From: Algoriphagus litoralis
GTDB taxonomy: Bacteria; Bacteroidota; Bacteroidia; Cytophagales; Cyclobacteriaceae
DNA length: 64,000 bases
Reading direction: 5' to 3'
Assembly: GCF_003259255.1 (NCBI RefSeq)
Contig: NZ_QGOL01000006.1
Span: 1 to 64,000 of the forward strand
Numbering within the stretch: the stretch's first letter is position 1; each line of letters starts with the position of its first letter. The notes beneath the pieces were generated by a model. It saw nothing but the letters and a program-made list of their open reading frames with translations. It had not been told where the DNA came from and did no database searches. Position numbers and translations under genes: made by a program. This document shows, in pieces, positions 26,989 through 36,519 of this stretch.

Positions 26989-28110
26989 ATGAGAATACTT
27001 AAGAAACTAGTAGCGGTTCTTCTTGGCAGTGTATTGGTACTTATCATCGCAACAACTCTAGTTATGCGTCAACCACAATTTGGTAAATCTCCACAGGGAG
27101 AACGTCTTGAGAGGATCAAAGCTTCTCCCAACTTCAAAGAAGGAAGTTTTAAAAACATAAACTTCACCCCTTTTTTATCTGATGGATATTCCATGACCAA
27201 GATTACGCTGGAGTTTGTATTTAAAACATTCCCGCGAACAGTTCCAAAAAGTCAGATTCCCTCAGTAAAGACAGACCTAAAAAACTTGTCTCTGGATCAA
27301 GATGTATTGATTTGGTTTGGACATTCTTCCTATTATTTCCAACTAAATGGCAAGCGCTTTTTGGTGGATCCGGTTTTCAGCGGGAGTGCTTCACCGATTA
27401 GCTTTACCACCAAATCTTTTGCTGGAACAGATTTTTATCAGGCGGAGGATTTTCCGGAAATCGACTACCTTCTGATCAGTCATGATCATTATGACCATTT
27501 GGATTATAAAACCATCAAAGAACTAAAGCCAAAAATTAAACAGGTCATCTGTGGACTGGGTGTGGGTAGCCATTTTGAATATTGGGGTTTTGAGCCCGGT
27601 ATTATCCACGAAAAGGACTGGAACGAACAACTTGACTTAGGTTCTAACTTAACGCTTCATACGGCTACAGCCAGACATTTTTCCGGAAGGAGCTTTACCC
27701 GCAACAATACTCTGTGGATGTCATATCTTCTGGAAGCGGGAGATTTCAAAGTTTATATTGGTGGTGATAGTGGCTATGATACGCATTTTGCTGCTATAGG
27801 AGAGAAATTTGATGGAGTCGATTTGGCCATTTTGGATAATGGACAGTATAATTTGGCTTGGAAAGAAATCCACATGTTACCGGAAGAGGTTCTGAAAGCC
27901 AGTCGTGATTTAGGTGCTAAGCGCCTATTTCCAGTGCATTCTTCCAAGTTTGTCCTGGCCAATCACGCATGGGATGAACCTTTGAACAAGGTATCAGAAT
28001 ACAATGAAGCCAATTTCGTATGTCCCTTAGTCACGCCACGGATTGGTGAAATTGTCTATTTGAAAGACAGCACACAGAAATTCAGCAGCTGGTGGAGAGA
28101 AATAAGCTAA
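26989..28110 (+). CDS. MBL-fold metallo-hydrolase (NAPE-PLD/UlaG-like), membrane-anchored
   Basis: A 373-residue protein with an N-terminal hydrophobic anchor (residues ~5-22) and a metallo-beta-lactamase fold. It has FLVDPVF, the SHDHYDHLD zinc motif, TARHFSGR, IGGDSGYDTHF and a late FPVHSSKF His. This pattern is that of the N-acyl-phosphatidylethanolamine phospholipase D/UlaG-type MBL group, so a phosphodiester or lactone substrate is plausible. I use the ATG at 26989; the open frame begins at a TTG at 26905. It is divergent from merR, with the shared palindrome in between. Confidence 0.87.
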   Translation: MRILKKLVAVLLGSVLVLIIATTLVMRQPQFGKSPQGERLERIKASPNFKEGSFKNINFTPFLSDGYSMTKITLEFVFKTFPRTVPKSQIPSVKTDLKNLSLDQDVLIWFGHSSYYFQLNGKRFLVDPVFSGSASPISFTTKSFAGTDFYQAEDFPEIDYLLISHDHYDHLDYKTIKELKPKIKQVICGLGVGSHFEYWGFEPGIIHEKDWNEQLDLGSNLTLHTATARHFSGRSFTRNNTLWMSYLLEAGDFKVYIGGDSGYDTHFAAIGEKFDGVDLAILDNGQYNLAWKEIHMLPEEVLKASRDLGAKRLFPVHSSKFVLANHAWDEPLNKVSEYNEANFVCPLVTPRIGEIVYLKDSTQKFSSWWREIS

Positions 28111-28165
28111 TTGAATGGCAAACTTTTACCCCAACCAGACATCAAAATAATTTTCCTCTAAGCGA

Positions 28166-29659
28166 TCAGACCTTTTTTGAATATACATTCCCAAACCGAT
28201 CTTTAGCCTCTAGGACTAGGTTATCCTTGGAGTCGGGTTTAAAGAAAAACATGTGATCGTTTAATTGAGGTTCTACCCATTTTCTTCGGGAAGGAAGTTC
28301 GGGTCCTGTATGCAATTCGACACTCCAGGGATCGAGGGCTACTCGCTTTTCGGGAGATCCTTTTTTTATCCCATTTTCGAACCAACTGATCTCCCATGTA
28401 GGATCATAGTTCCAGCAGTTGAGTGACATTTGATCTGCGAAATCCTGGTGATAACCTACTGGATATACTCGGAATTGCTCGCTCACATCCATGCCTGTCC
28501 CTTTGTACTTCCATTGAAGTTCAGAGCCTTTGGCTTCATAGATGGCAAAGCCATTGGGCGTACCATCGTAGCAGATAGGACCTGACCACCAAGCTCCGCA
28601 GACTGTTCCATGGCAATGCTCATACACATGCCCATTGATCATGTTATCATTGAAATGGGTATGACCGGACATCAAGTGTGCATTGTATCCTTCAAGCATT
28701 CGATACAAATGCTCCCGATTACTGACCGTACCTCCTAGAGTGTCTCGGTCCGGATAGCGTGTCACGGCACCGGTATAGCTTGGGATATGCAGGGAAACAA
28801 CGACGGTTTTGCCCTTTTCCACCAGCTTCAAATCCTGCTCCAGCCAAGCCAACTGTTCCTCTGGGATATGTCCGATGTACTTTGTCCCGACTCCAAGGTA
28901 AAAGACATCATCCAGTACCACATAGTGGACTTCTCCTCGATTCCAGGAGTAATAGGTCGGACCAAAATGCCCCTTGAAAGTGCCCGTTGTCGTCGCATCT
29001 GACCTCCCACCAAAGTCCATATCGTGATTTCCCACTACCTGAAAAAATGGAACGTTATACATCTGAATTGACTGATTGTATTCCTTGTATAGTTCAAGAC
29101 GATCATAGACTAGATCTCCACAACCTATTCCAAAAATATTGGGATCATTCAAGGAGGCGATAGTTTTCTTCACATCCGGAGCGGCTACTGTCAGCAATTG
29201 ATTCGCCTCATATTCATCCTGAATTTGGGTATCTGATAAAAGTAAAAAGTGATGATTTTCATCTGAATGGAGAGATTTTTTCAAGTCGAAATTGATGTTT
29301 TGTTCAGACTTCGTAGATTCTATCCGCTGAAAAAACGAGGCAGATCCGTTGGGTTGCTTTTGAATTTCAAATCCAGAGGGAATAGAAACAAAAACAAAAT
29401 CCCGGTCTGTGCCTGAGATCAGTTCATACTCACCTGAGGAATTGGTCTGAGCCACCATTCTGCCATCAGATACTGCGACTCCCTGGATTCCCTGACCATT
29501 CGTCAAAACCCTTCCTCTGATGCGGATAGGTGCAAAAATGGAAGGCAGCTTTTGGATAGGAAATTCATTTTGGACTTGGGCAAAAACGGAATCACCTAGG
29601 CCCAGCCACCCTACGGAGGTGAGCCCTAATCCTTTGATAAAATCTCTACGGTTGAACAT
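28166..29659 (-). CDS. Tat-exported calcineurin-like phosphoesterase
   Basis: A 497-residue protein with a Tat-type signal (NRRDFIKGLG, residues 3-12). An Ig-like/carboxypeptidase-regulatory segment follows (~45-100), then a metallophosphoesterase domain and a C-terminal beta domain. Metal-binding motifs are LLSDTQIQDE (D at ~141), GCGDLVYD, VVGNHDMDFGG and SGHTHFND. It should hydrolyse phosphoesters in the periplasm after folding in the cytosol. The neighbour on the same strand is a PhoD-like phosphatase 138 bp upstream, suggesting a shared phosphate-scavenging role, although no Pho box can be recognised. Confidence 0.88.
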   Translation of the reverse strand: MFNRRDFIKGLGLTSVGWLGLGDSVFAQVQNEFPIQKLPSIFAPIRIRGRVLTNGQGIQGVAVSDGRMVAQTNSSGEYELISGTDRDFVFVSIPSGFEIQKQPNGSASFFQRIESTKSEQNINFDLKKSLHSDENHHFLLLSDTQIQDEYEANQLLTVAAPDVKKTIASLNDPNIFGIGCGDLVYDRLELYKEYNQSIQMYNVPFFQVVGNHDMDFGGRSDATTTGTFKGHFGPTYYSWNRGEVHYVVLDDVFYLGVGTKYIGHIPEEQLAWLEQDLKLVEKGKTVVVSLHIPSYTGAVTRYPDRDTLGGTVSNREHLYRMLEGYNAHLMSGHTHFNDNMINGHVYEHCHGTVCGAWWSGPICYDGTPNGFAIYEAKGSELQWKYKGTGMDVSEQFRVYPVGYHQDFADQMSLNCWNYDPTWEISWFENGIKKGSPEKRVALDPWSVELHTGPELPSRRKWVEPQLNDHMFFFKPDSKDNLVLEAKDRFGNVYSKKV

Positions 29660-29797
29660 GGGGAAGGTGGTTAAGGGTTAAAGGTTAAGGGTTATTCGTT
29701 ATTAGTTCAATATAAAATCACTATTGATATTGGAGCACTAGTTCTTGAGTATAGCTCATTTATCATTGGCCAAAGAAAATTAAGAATTGGTAATTAC

Positions 29798-30805
29798 TCA
29801 TTTAATCGATATAGATTGAGCAGCATAAACGGCTCCATCTTCACCTTTTACCTGAAAGGTAAGTTCTCCTTTTTCCCAATCGATTGTCGCCAGTCCATAG
29901 TTGAGTTTAGCGATCAGTTCACTCACTCGGAACTGGTTTGGTTCTTCTGCAATCCCGCTCCAGGTATGGGTCAGACCACTTGCGGTAATTTCGTAGAGTC
30001 CATTGGGAAAGCGGTTATCGGTCAGCTTCATGACCTCGGCAATATGCCGATCGCCACTCAAAAGTACGGGCGTTTTTGCGCCGGACGTGGCAATCAAATC
30101 AAGCAGTTTCTCACGCTCCAGAGGGAAATTTGCCCATTTTTCATATGCATGCTCCGTAGGCAAAAACTGAATACCTGAGATGATCAAATTGATTTTAGCA
30201 GGGCTTTCTTTTAATTCTTTCGCCAGCCAAGTCCATTGGGCTTCACCTAGAATCTCACCAGTTTCATTTGGCAAATAGACCCTTTCGACCCGCTGAAGTG
30301 TGTCTCTGAAATACCTTGCATCCAGCAGAATGATTTTGATCAAATTTTCTCCCTGACCAAAAAGACGGGATGAGTAAGCCCCTTCCCTCGATCGCTCAGG
30401 AGCATCAGCTGGCACTTCTAAGAAGTCAAACATGATGTCTCGTGATTCTTTTTTCTGAGCAAATGCTTTCCCTCCATCATTGATCCCGTAGTCGTGGTCA
30501 TCCCAGATTCCTATAATCGGCGTGTAAGCCTTTAAAGCAGCATATTCTGGATGACTATTTTGTCGGGCATACTTGGCTCTAAGCGTATCCATAATCGGTG
30601 AATCACCATAGATATTGTCCCCCGTCCAGATCCAAAGATCAGGTTGGTCTGCCAGAATCGGCTGCCAGAGTGGTTGAGGCGCATCTTGCCTATTGCAAGA
30701 ACCAAAGGCTATTTTGGTAATATCAGGCTGAATCTCCTCCTGAACTTTTGGTTTACAGGAATTGGATAAGACTACAAGGGCAAAAAAGAATAGCTTGTTT
30801 TTCAT
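29798..30805 (-). CDS. PhoD-like alkaline phosphatase/phosphodiesterase, lipoprotein
   Basis: A 335-residue lipoprotein (lipobox LSNSC, C17) of the PhoD/alkaline phosphatase D family. Motifs are IAFGSCNRQD near the N-terminus, WTGDNIYGDS, IWDDHDYGIND and the late LLSGDRHIAEV, which together give the metal site. The family cleaves phosphodiesters and monoesters outside the inner membrane. It is shorter than classical PhoD (~500+) because it lacks the N-terminal domain, typical for the Bacteroidota lipoprotein version. It lies upstream of the calcineurin-like enzyme on the same strand. Confidence 0.88.
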   Translation of the reverse strand: MKNKLFFFALVVLSNSCKPKVQEEIQPDITKIAFGSCNRQDAPQPLWQPILADQPDLWIWTGDNIYGDSPIMDTLRAKYARQNSHPEYAALKAYTPIIGIWDDHDYGINDGGKAFAQKKESRDIMFDFLEVPADAPERSREGAYSSRLFGQGENLIKIILLDARYFRDTLQRVERVYLPNETGEILGEAQWTWLAKELKESPAKINLIISGIQFLPTEHAYEKWANFPLEREKLLDLIATSGAKTPVLLSGDRHIAEVMKLTDNRFPNGLYEITASGLTHTWSGIAEEPNQFRVSELIAKLNYGLATIDWEKGELTFQVKGEDGAVYAAQSISIK

Positions 30806-31047
30806 ATTTTCAATTTGATACCAAGTTGCAAAAACTTGAAATTGCTTTATGACCAGAAATAAAAGTTATCAATTTCTTAACGATTCCGGTATATTTTTTT
30901 GAGCAATAGGTATTGTATTTACTCCTATTTATCAGCAATTTAAGTTGGTAATTTGAAAGGTATGCTTTCTATGCCACTCCAAAGGCTGCACTCCGTTTTT
31001 GCGATCGCGTCTTTTTCAGATAATCCGACAACCAAAATTTTTAACTC

Positions 31048-32655
31048 ATGAAGCGAAAATTCTCAGATCTCCATTGCCACAATCACATGCGGGCACACTT
31101 CCAAATGCAGGAAAAAGAAAAGAAATTTAGCAGAAAGGGAGAATTTAGCCCTTGGACAGTAATTGCTTCCAATTCTAAATCTCAAGAAAAAGGAAAAATG
31201 GGAGCCAGCTACAGCCAAATCGATCTGGTAAAATGCTGGAACGCCAACCTTCGTCTCACCTTCAATTCCCTTTATCCCCTTGAACGTCAGTTTGTGTTGG
31301 GCATGGATCCCAATATCAAGGAAGATAAATGGTATCACTTTGTAGCAAGGGGTATTTTGGGTCACTCTGGAGTCAAGCGTGATCTCTTACAGACAGCCTA
31401 TATGCGGATTCCTGACAAGGTTGTGGACTACTTTCAATCCCCTGAATACGACTATTGGCAGTCGCTAAACCGCGAAAAAGACTTTGTACTCCTTGACTCA
31501 GGTAAGCGGATCAAAAAGAATGAAATCCATGTACCCGGTGCAATTTTTGGTGATAGAAAAGCTGCAGAAAAACGCGCAAAGGAATTTCCGGAATCTTATG
31601 TAGCCGAGAATGCTTGCTATCGAATTCCTAAAAACCGTGAAGAACTAATCAAATCTCTTGCTGATGATAGCGAGATCACCATGATACTCACTATCGAAGG
31701 CGCACACTCCATCGGAACAGATAAATGCAAAAGTGTCCAGGATATCTCCGATCGGATCAAATTCATTAAAGAGATGTGGGAGGTGCCCGTGTTCTTCATC
31801 ACATTCGCCCATCACTTTGACAATCATCTCTGCGGGCATGCGCACTCGATTCCTGGCATGGGCAAAGTACTGATGAAGCAGTGGAAACACATGAATGGAG
31901 GTTTTCGAAGAAATGGTCACCGGATTATCCGGGAGACGCTTAGTTTATCCCTATCCGGCGAACCAGACCCTTCATTGGGCTATCGGATTCTGATCGATGT
32001 CAAGCACATGGCTGCACGCTCTCGTCAGGAATATTACCAATTGGTTCGGGAAAGATTGGACAAAGGGGACCGGATTCCTGTCATTGCTTCACACTGTGGC
32101 TATTCGGGGATTAAGACCCTGCAGGATCATATCGACTGCGAAAAAAAGGAAAAAGACGACTTCTGCGATCCTTCCGGAAAGTACAACGCATGGAATATCA
32201 ACATGTGTGACGAGGACATCGAAATGATTGTAAAAACCGAGGGGATGTTTGGAATTTCCTTTGATCAGCGGATTCTGGGCATCACCAAAAAAGACCTGAA
32301 AGATCCGAACAGCAAACGAAATGGAATCCAGCTCATCTGGGAAAATATCGAAGGAATCGCCAAAAGTGCCTTTAACAATCCAAACTTAACGGATCAGGAA
32401 AAACCGAAAATCTGGAAATGTCTGACCATTGGAACTGACTTCGAGGGATTGATCGATCCAGTGGACCCTTACCCTACTGCATTGGAATACGAGCTTTTTG
32501 CCAACAATCTGGTCTTTGAAATAGATCAGGCCCGAAAGAATCCAGAGAATACACATCTTGCTCATATCAAGTCAAGAGAAGATGCCGAAAAGCTAGTGGA
32601 TGATTTTTGCTACAACAACGCGGAGGCCTTTGCAATAGCGAATTATCCAGTTTAA
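31048..32655 (+). CDS. Membrane dipeptidase (M19) homologue, cytosolic
   Basis: A 535-residue amidohydrolase-fold protein of the renal-dipeptidase (M19) type. The N-terminal DLHCHNH gives the first two metal His, EGAHSIG the bridging Glu, DVKHMAARSRQEYY the third region, IASHCGYSG the next His, and GTDFEG the terminal Asp. It is longer than usual M19 enzymes (~350-400) owing to an insert at ~15-190, and it has no signal peptide, so it should work in the cytosol. Substrate unknown; dipeptides or other amides are possible. Single gene. Confidence 0.85.
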   Translation: MKRKFSDLHCHNHMRAHFQMQEKEKKFSRKGEFSPWTVIASNSKSQEKGKMGASYSQIDLVKCWNANLRLTFNSLYPLERQFVLGMDPNIKEDKWYHFVARGILGHSGVKRDLLQTAYMRIPDKVVDYFQSPEYDYWQSLNREKDFVLLDSGKRIKKNEIHVPGAIFGDRKAAEKRAKEFPESYVAENACYRIPKNREELIKSLADDSEITMILTIEGAHSIGTDKCKSVQDISDRIKFIKEMWEVPVFFITFAHHFDNHLCGHAHSIPGMGKVLMKQWKHMNGGFRRNGHRIIRETLSLSLSGEPDPSLGYRILIDVKHMAARSRQEYYQLVRERLDKGDRIPVIASHCGYSGIKTLQDHIDCEKKEKDDFCDPSGKYNAWNINMCDEDIEMIVKTEGMFGISFDQRILGITKKDLKDPNSKRNGIQLIWENIEGIAKSAFNNPNLTDQEKPKIWKCLTIGTDFEGLIDPVDPYPTALEYELFANNLVFEIDQARKNPENTHLAHIKSREDAEKLVDDFCYNNAEAFAIANYPV

Positions 32656-33038
32656 AAGATGCTAAATTCAAGACACAAGACTGCCTTAATTCTAGCGTAT
32701 AACAACTCTTTCTTTTTTAGTCAGAAGATTTTTAGTCTAGTATCTTGATACTTATGTCTAGATACTTAATACTAAAATCTAATCTCCCGTCTTCGCAAAT
32801 TCTTCCATGTGGAACTTTTATTTGAATCATCAATGGTCAATTTCCATGGGATCCCGGTATAAACCTTCTCCTTGAAAATTGGCCATTGTTTATTGCTGAT
32901 TGATCATTTCAGGGTTCTAGTGACTTGATACTTATACCATGATAGAAAAAGCTTTGACTTTTATCATGATTTCAATGCTTTTATAATTTGATTTAAAAGT
33001 TAAAAGACTGCTTAGCAGACAGTTTTTTTTATCCTTCC
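32656..33038. other. Intergenic region with short palindromes
   Basis: About 380 bp without an ORF. It holds AGTATC-TT-GATACT (32739-32752) with degenerate GATACT copies up to ~32775 and near 32927, and an imperfect hairpin with CATGATA / TATCATG arms (32938-32968). These look like scattered intergenic repeats or transcript ends; no function can be assigned. Confidence 0.5.
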
Positions 33039-33070
33039 TTGCTATTGCAACATTATTGCTTTTATATTTA
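33039..33070 (+). promoter_or_regulatory. Predicted promoter of the ABC-2 transporter operon
   Basis: TTG at 33039-33041, 21-nt spacer, TATATTTA at 33063-33070 (7 of 8 to TAnnTTTG-type). One palindrome (33046-33060) sits between the two elements, and a second follows immediately. Confidence 0.45.
33046..33060. promoter_or_regulatory. TGCAA-N5-TTGCA operator, site 1
   Basis: TGCAACATTATTGCT, one mismatch to the dyad, located between the predicted -33 and -7 elements of the ABC operon. Confidence 0.55.
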
Positions 33071-33085
33071 TGCAACTCAATTGCA
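33071..33085. promoter_or_regulatory. TGCAA-N5-TTGCA operator, site 2
   Basis: TGCAACTCAATTGCA, a perfect dyad. Symmetry extends to 10-bp arms ATTTATGCAA / TTGCATAAAT (33066-33090). It follows the -7 element directly and ends 9 bp before the ATG at 33095, a position suited to repression. Confidence 0.7.
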
Positions 33086-33094
33086 TAAATAGCC

Positions 33095-33793
33095 ATGATA
33101 TCACTCAACTCAGTTAGCAAACAGTTTAACAACCACTTAGCCCTTGACAATTTTTCATTGGAAATACCTGAAGGGGAGATTTTCGCACTTCTCGGACCAA
33201 ACGGAGCGGGAAAAACGACTACTATAAATTTGCTTTTAGGGTTTCTAAGTACCGATAGTGGAACCGTTTCAGTAGCCGGAATAGAACCTTTCAAAAATCC
33301 TGCTGAGGCTAGAAAGATCATTGGATATATCCCGGAAAACGTCAATCTCTATCCTCAGTTGACCGGGTTGGAAAACCTAAAATATTTCACACAACTCGCC
33401 AGTTCTACCTATTCGGATGAAGACTTGCGACACTTTTTGTCAACCTGCGGACTTCAAAAAAGTGCGATGGACAGACCCTTGGGGACTTACTCCAAAGGAA
33501 TGAGGCAAAAAGTGGGGATCGCAATCGCTTATGCCAAAAAAGCCAAAATCCTATTAATGGACGAGCCTGCAAGTGGCTTGGACCCCCTTGCAAGCAAAGA
33601 GCTATCCGACCTGATCCGCAAGCTTGCCAAAATGGGAACAACGGTATTGATGGCATCTCATGATCTCTTTCGGGTTAAGGAAACCGCAGACCGGATTGGA
33701 ATCATCCATCAAGGCAAACTTTTAAAATCATTGAAAGCAGCCGAAGTCACTGCCAATGATCTGGAAGAAATATATCTGGGAACTATTGTCTGA
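33095..33793 (+). CDS. ABC transporter ATP-binding protein
   Basis: A 232-residue ABC ATPase of the ABC-2 exporter class. It has Walker A GPNGAGKTTT (34-43), a signature in the degenerate form YSKGMRQK (132-139), Walker B ILLMDEPASGLDP with D156/E157, and the switch His in ASHDLF. It should energise the two permeases encoded next, 6 nt downstream and then by overlap. The genes resemble NosFY-type or other ABC-2 systems, not the zinc-uptake ZnuC/AztA type. Two TGCAA-N5-TTGCA palindromes cover its promoter and start. Confidence 0.93.
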   Translation: MISLNSVSKQFNNHLALDNFSLEIPEGEIFALLGPNGAGKTTTINLLLGFLSTDSGTVSVAGIEPFKNPAEARKIIGYIPENVNLYPQLTGLENLKYFTQLASSTYSDEDLRHFLSTCGLQKSAMDRPLGTYSKGMRQKVGIAIAYAKKAKILLMDEPASGLDPLASKELSDLIRKLAKMGTTVLMASHDLFRVKETADRIGIIHQGKLLKSLKAAEVTANDLEEIYLGTIV

Positions 33794-33799
33794 AAAATT

Positions 33800-35200
33800 A
33801 TGAAAGCCATCATCTGGAATGAATGGATACTTCTGAGAAGAAATCCTTGGTTTATTGGGCTAATCATAGTCCTGATCTTAATCGTAGGACTCACAAGCTA
33901 TTTTGGCGTAGCCGAGACCAAAAAATTGATAGCCATGGAGGCTGAGGCCTCTGCTGAAATCCGATCCCAATGGGACAATCAGGAGGCTGGAAATCCGCAC
34001 AATGCGGCACATTATGGAACGTATTTGTTTAAGCCTTCGAGTGCACTAACTGGGTTTGATGAAGGCGTAAATGGTGTGGTAGGCAAAACCCTTTATTTGG
34101 AAGGACACCGCCAAAACGAAATCCAATACAGCGAGGCTTCTCAATCTCTGCAGATTTCAAGATTTGGGAAACTTCGGCCGGCACTTTTACTCCAACTGAT
34201 CATTCCACTATTGTTGATCTTTTTGGTTTTTGCTTCTATCCGAACCGAGCGAGAATCAGACCGAGTACGGATTCTCTTGGTTCAAGGCGGAGATTTCAGG
34301 CAGATACTTTTCGGTAAAATCATAGCCTATTGGCTGTTGAGTGTCCTTTTTCTTCTTGTGACACTTTCCCTCCAGTTGATTTTGCAATCAGAAAAATTAA
34401 CCACCGAAGTGATCCTGAGAACCTGTTTGATTGGTGTAGGCTATGCAGCTTTTTACTGGATCATCAGTAGTTGTACAGCTTATTTGACAGCAAATCTAAG
34501 ACAGGCAGGCACTGCTCTGAGTTTGATGTTGGCATGCTGGATTGTATGGGGAGTTTTTCTACCTAAGATTTCAGGCACGCTTGGTGAACAGCTCTATCAA
34601 CTTCCGACTCGACAGGCATTTGCAGACGGGATGAGAGCTGACCGAGCTTCAAGCTTGGACGGCCACAACCCTGAGGAGGAAAAACTAGCTGCATTAAAAG
34701 ATTCTGTTTTGCGAAAATACCAGGTCGAAACTGTTGAGGAGTTGCCAATCAATTTCGATGGACTCTTAATGCAGGCTGATGAGGAAGTCGGGAATGTCGT
34801 TTGGGACAAGCACTTTGGAGATCTGAATAAGGTCCTGAGAAAACAGAAGACATTCACCCAAGTAAGCTCTATTCCAAATCCGCTTCAAAGCCTTCAGAGC
34901 TTAAGCATGGGACTCAGCGGAACCGATTACTTTCACCATGCAGACTTTATGCTTAAAGCAGAGCAATACCGCCGGCAATTCATCAAAAGTCTCAATGAAA
35001 AGCACGCCTATGGTGGCAGTAAAACCGGGGACTGGGAATGGGCTGCAGATCAGGAATTCTACCGATCTCTGGAGGATTTTTCTTACTCGGCTATTCCTTT
35101 AAATCAAGTTTTCAATATTCTCTGGACTGATGTTATGATCCTATTCGGTTGGGTAATTGGAGGATTTTTATTGATCAATTCTAGCAAGTTTCGAATATGA
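33800..35200 (+). CDS. ABC-2 type permease (DUF3526-like), first
   Basis: A 466-residue membrane protein: one TM near residues 18-36, a large extracytoplasmic loop (~38-125), then five TMs between ~128 and 255, a second large soluble segment (~270-430) and a last TM near 440-460. This layout and RRNPWFIGLI / RTERESDRVRILLVQGG are typical of DUF3526 ABC-2 permeases. The substrate is unknown. Its last codon overlaps the next permease as ATGA (35197-35200), so the two are made together and probably form a heterodimer. Confidence 0.85.
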   Translation: MKAIIWNEWILLRRNPWFIGLIIVLILIVGLTSYFGVAETKKLIAMEAEASAEIRSQWDNQEAGNPHNAAHYGTYLFKPSSALTGFDEGVNGVVGKTLYLEGHRQNEIQYSEASQSLQISRFGKLRPALLLQLIIPLLLIFLVFASIRTERESDRVRILLVQGGDFRQILFGKIIAYWLLSVLFLLVTLSLQLILQSEKLTTEVILRTCLIGVGYAAFYWIISSCTAYLTANLRQAGTALSLMLACWIVWGVFLPKISGTLGEQLYQLPTRQAFADGMRADRASSLDGHNPEEEKLAALKDSVLRKYQVETVEELPINFDGLLMQADEEVGNVVWDKHFGDLNKVLRKQKTFTQVSSIPNPLQSLQSLSMGLSGTDYFHHADFMLKAEQYRRQFIKSLNEKHAYGGSKTGDWEWAADQEFYRSLEDFSYSAIPLNQVFNILWTDVMILFGWVIGGFLLINSSKFRI

Positions 35201-36519
35201 ACCTATTCAATTACCTAAAGTGGGAATGGATCAATTTTATCCGAAGTCCCTATAAAATCATAGCTGTTGTTTTGTTTTTGATTGCTGCCGGATTCTCTAT
35301 CTACAATGGATATGCCCTCAGAAATAAGCAACTCGACACGATAAGTAAAGTAAAAGCTATCTATAAGAAGCAACTGGACGAAGCTAAAGCGTATCTGAAA
35401 GCGAATAAAAAAGGTCCCGAAGACAGCCCTTGGATAGATGTTCAAACTCCCTATTGGGCCATGTATTCTTCCGCCCAACACCTGACGAAAGCTCCTTCTC
35501 CCATGATGGTTTTTGCTGTTGGTCAGGCAGAGCAGTTTGGTTTTTACAAGCGAATCAATGCTTGGTCGACAGCTTATGATGGTGACCTTGCTGCAGAAAT
35601 CAGCAACCCGGAGCGGATCGCATTAGGTGCTTTGGACTTCACTTTCGTAGTGCTTTTTCTACTGCCGATTTTGTTGATTGTGCTTTGCTTTACTGTCGGT
35701 GGATACGAACAGGATAAGCAAGTATCCAAATTGATCAAGATTCAATTGGGGGTCCAATCACCTTGGATTTTTGGTAGGATAATTTCCATCGGAATCTATG
35801 TATCTGGATTTTTAATAGCCCTCATTCTTATTTCAGCCCTTTTTTCCGGTGTGATTGCAGAGGCGGGGAATTCGCTTTTCCAATTTTCAGCTATCATCCT
35901 ACTTTACACTTGGATTTGGCTCTTGGGAATCATCGGATTAATACACCTGCAGATGGGTCAAACTGCGCAGGCAATGACTTTGACCCTGATTTGGGTGATT
36001 TTTGCAATGGTTATCCCAGGAGCGGTACATCAGGCGGCGAGTCTGATATATCCAAACAACCTGATGGTAGAATTTCTCGATGCCAAGCGTGAAGACACCG
36101 AAGACATCTATGATACTGATTTTCCTATAGTCAGGAATAGGGTAATTCAAAATTACCCTGAGCTCAAGGAGACCAAACTGGCGACAGTGCCTGACAGCGT
36201 TTTTGCCCAAAATTTAAAAAGCAGTATTTACAGGACGGAAATAGCCTATCACATGAAGGAAGTCAGTGAAAAAATTGAAAATAGTTTTGGGGAGAAAAAT
36301 AGTTTTATCACTTCCTCCTATTGGTTTAATCCCATTATCGGAATTCAAAATTACCTCTTTGGCCTCGCTGAAACGGACTACATCGCCTATCAAAACTACC
36401 GCAAGAAAATTCAGTCCGCCAACTTGGAAATCTGCAAAACTATAATTCTGGACGAGTGGAATGAGGTGAAAGTGGATTTAGAGAAATTCACTGTTTATGA
36501 AAAGCTCCTCGAAAAATGA
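35197..36519 (+). CDS. ABC-2 type permease (DUF3526-like), second
   Basis: A 440-residue paralogue-like partner of the preceding permease with the same layout: TM near 18-36, extracytoplasmic loop to ~145, a helix bundle ~148-285, a soluble segment ~290-420. GGYEQDKQVSKLIKIQLG matches the intracellular coupling region in its partner. It overlaps the gene on each side by ATGA (35197-35200 and 36516-36519), which indicates tight stoichiometric coupling with both the first permease and the outer-membrane protein. Confidence 0.85.
   Translation: MNLFNYLKWEWINFIRSPYKIIAVVLFLIAAGFSIYNGYALRNKQLDTISKVKAIYKKQLDEAKAYLKANKKGPEDSPWIDVQTPYWAMYSSAQHLTKAPSPMMVFAVGQAEQFGFYKRINAWSTAYDGDLAAEISNPERIALGALDFTFVVLFLLPILLIVLCFTVGGYEQDKQVSKLIKIQLGVQSPWIFGRIISIGIYVSGFLIALILISALFSGVIAEAGNSLFQFSAIILLYTWIWLLGIIGLIHLQMGQTAQAMTLTLIWVIFAMVIPGAVHQAASLIYPNNLMVEFLDAKREDTEDIYDTDFPIVRNRVIQNYPELKETKLATVPDSVFAQNLKSSIYRTEIAYHMKEVSEKIENSFGEKNSFITSSYWFNPIIGIQNYLFGLAETDYIAYQNYRKKIQSANLEICKTIILDEWNEVKVDLEKFTVYEKLLEK

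Noticed and set aside
33095..36519. Nos-type copper ABC system (NosFY)
   Set aside because: ATPase and permease type are similar, but there is no nosD, nosZ or nosL and two permeases are present.
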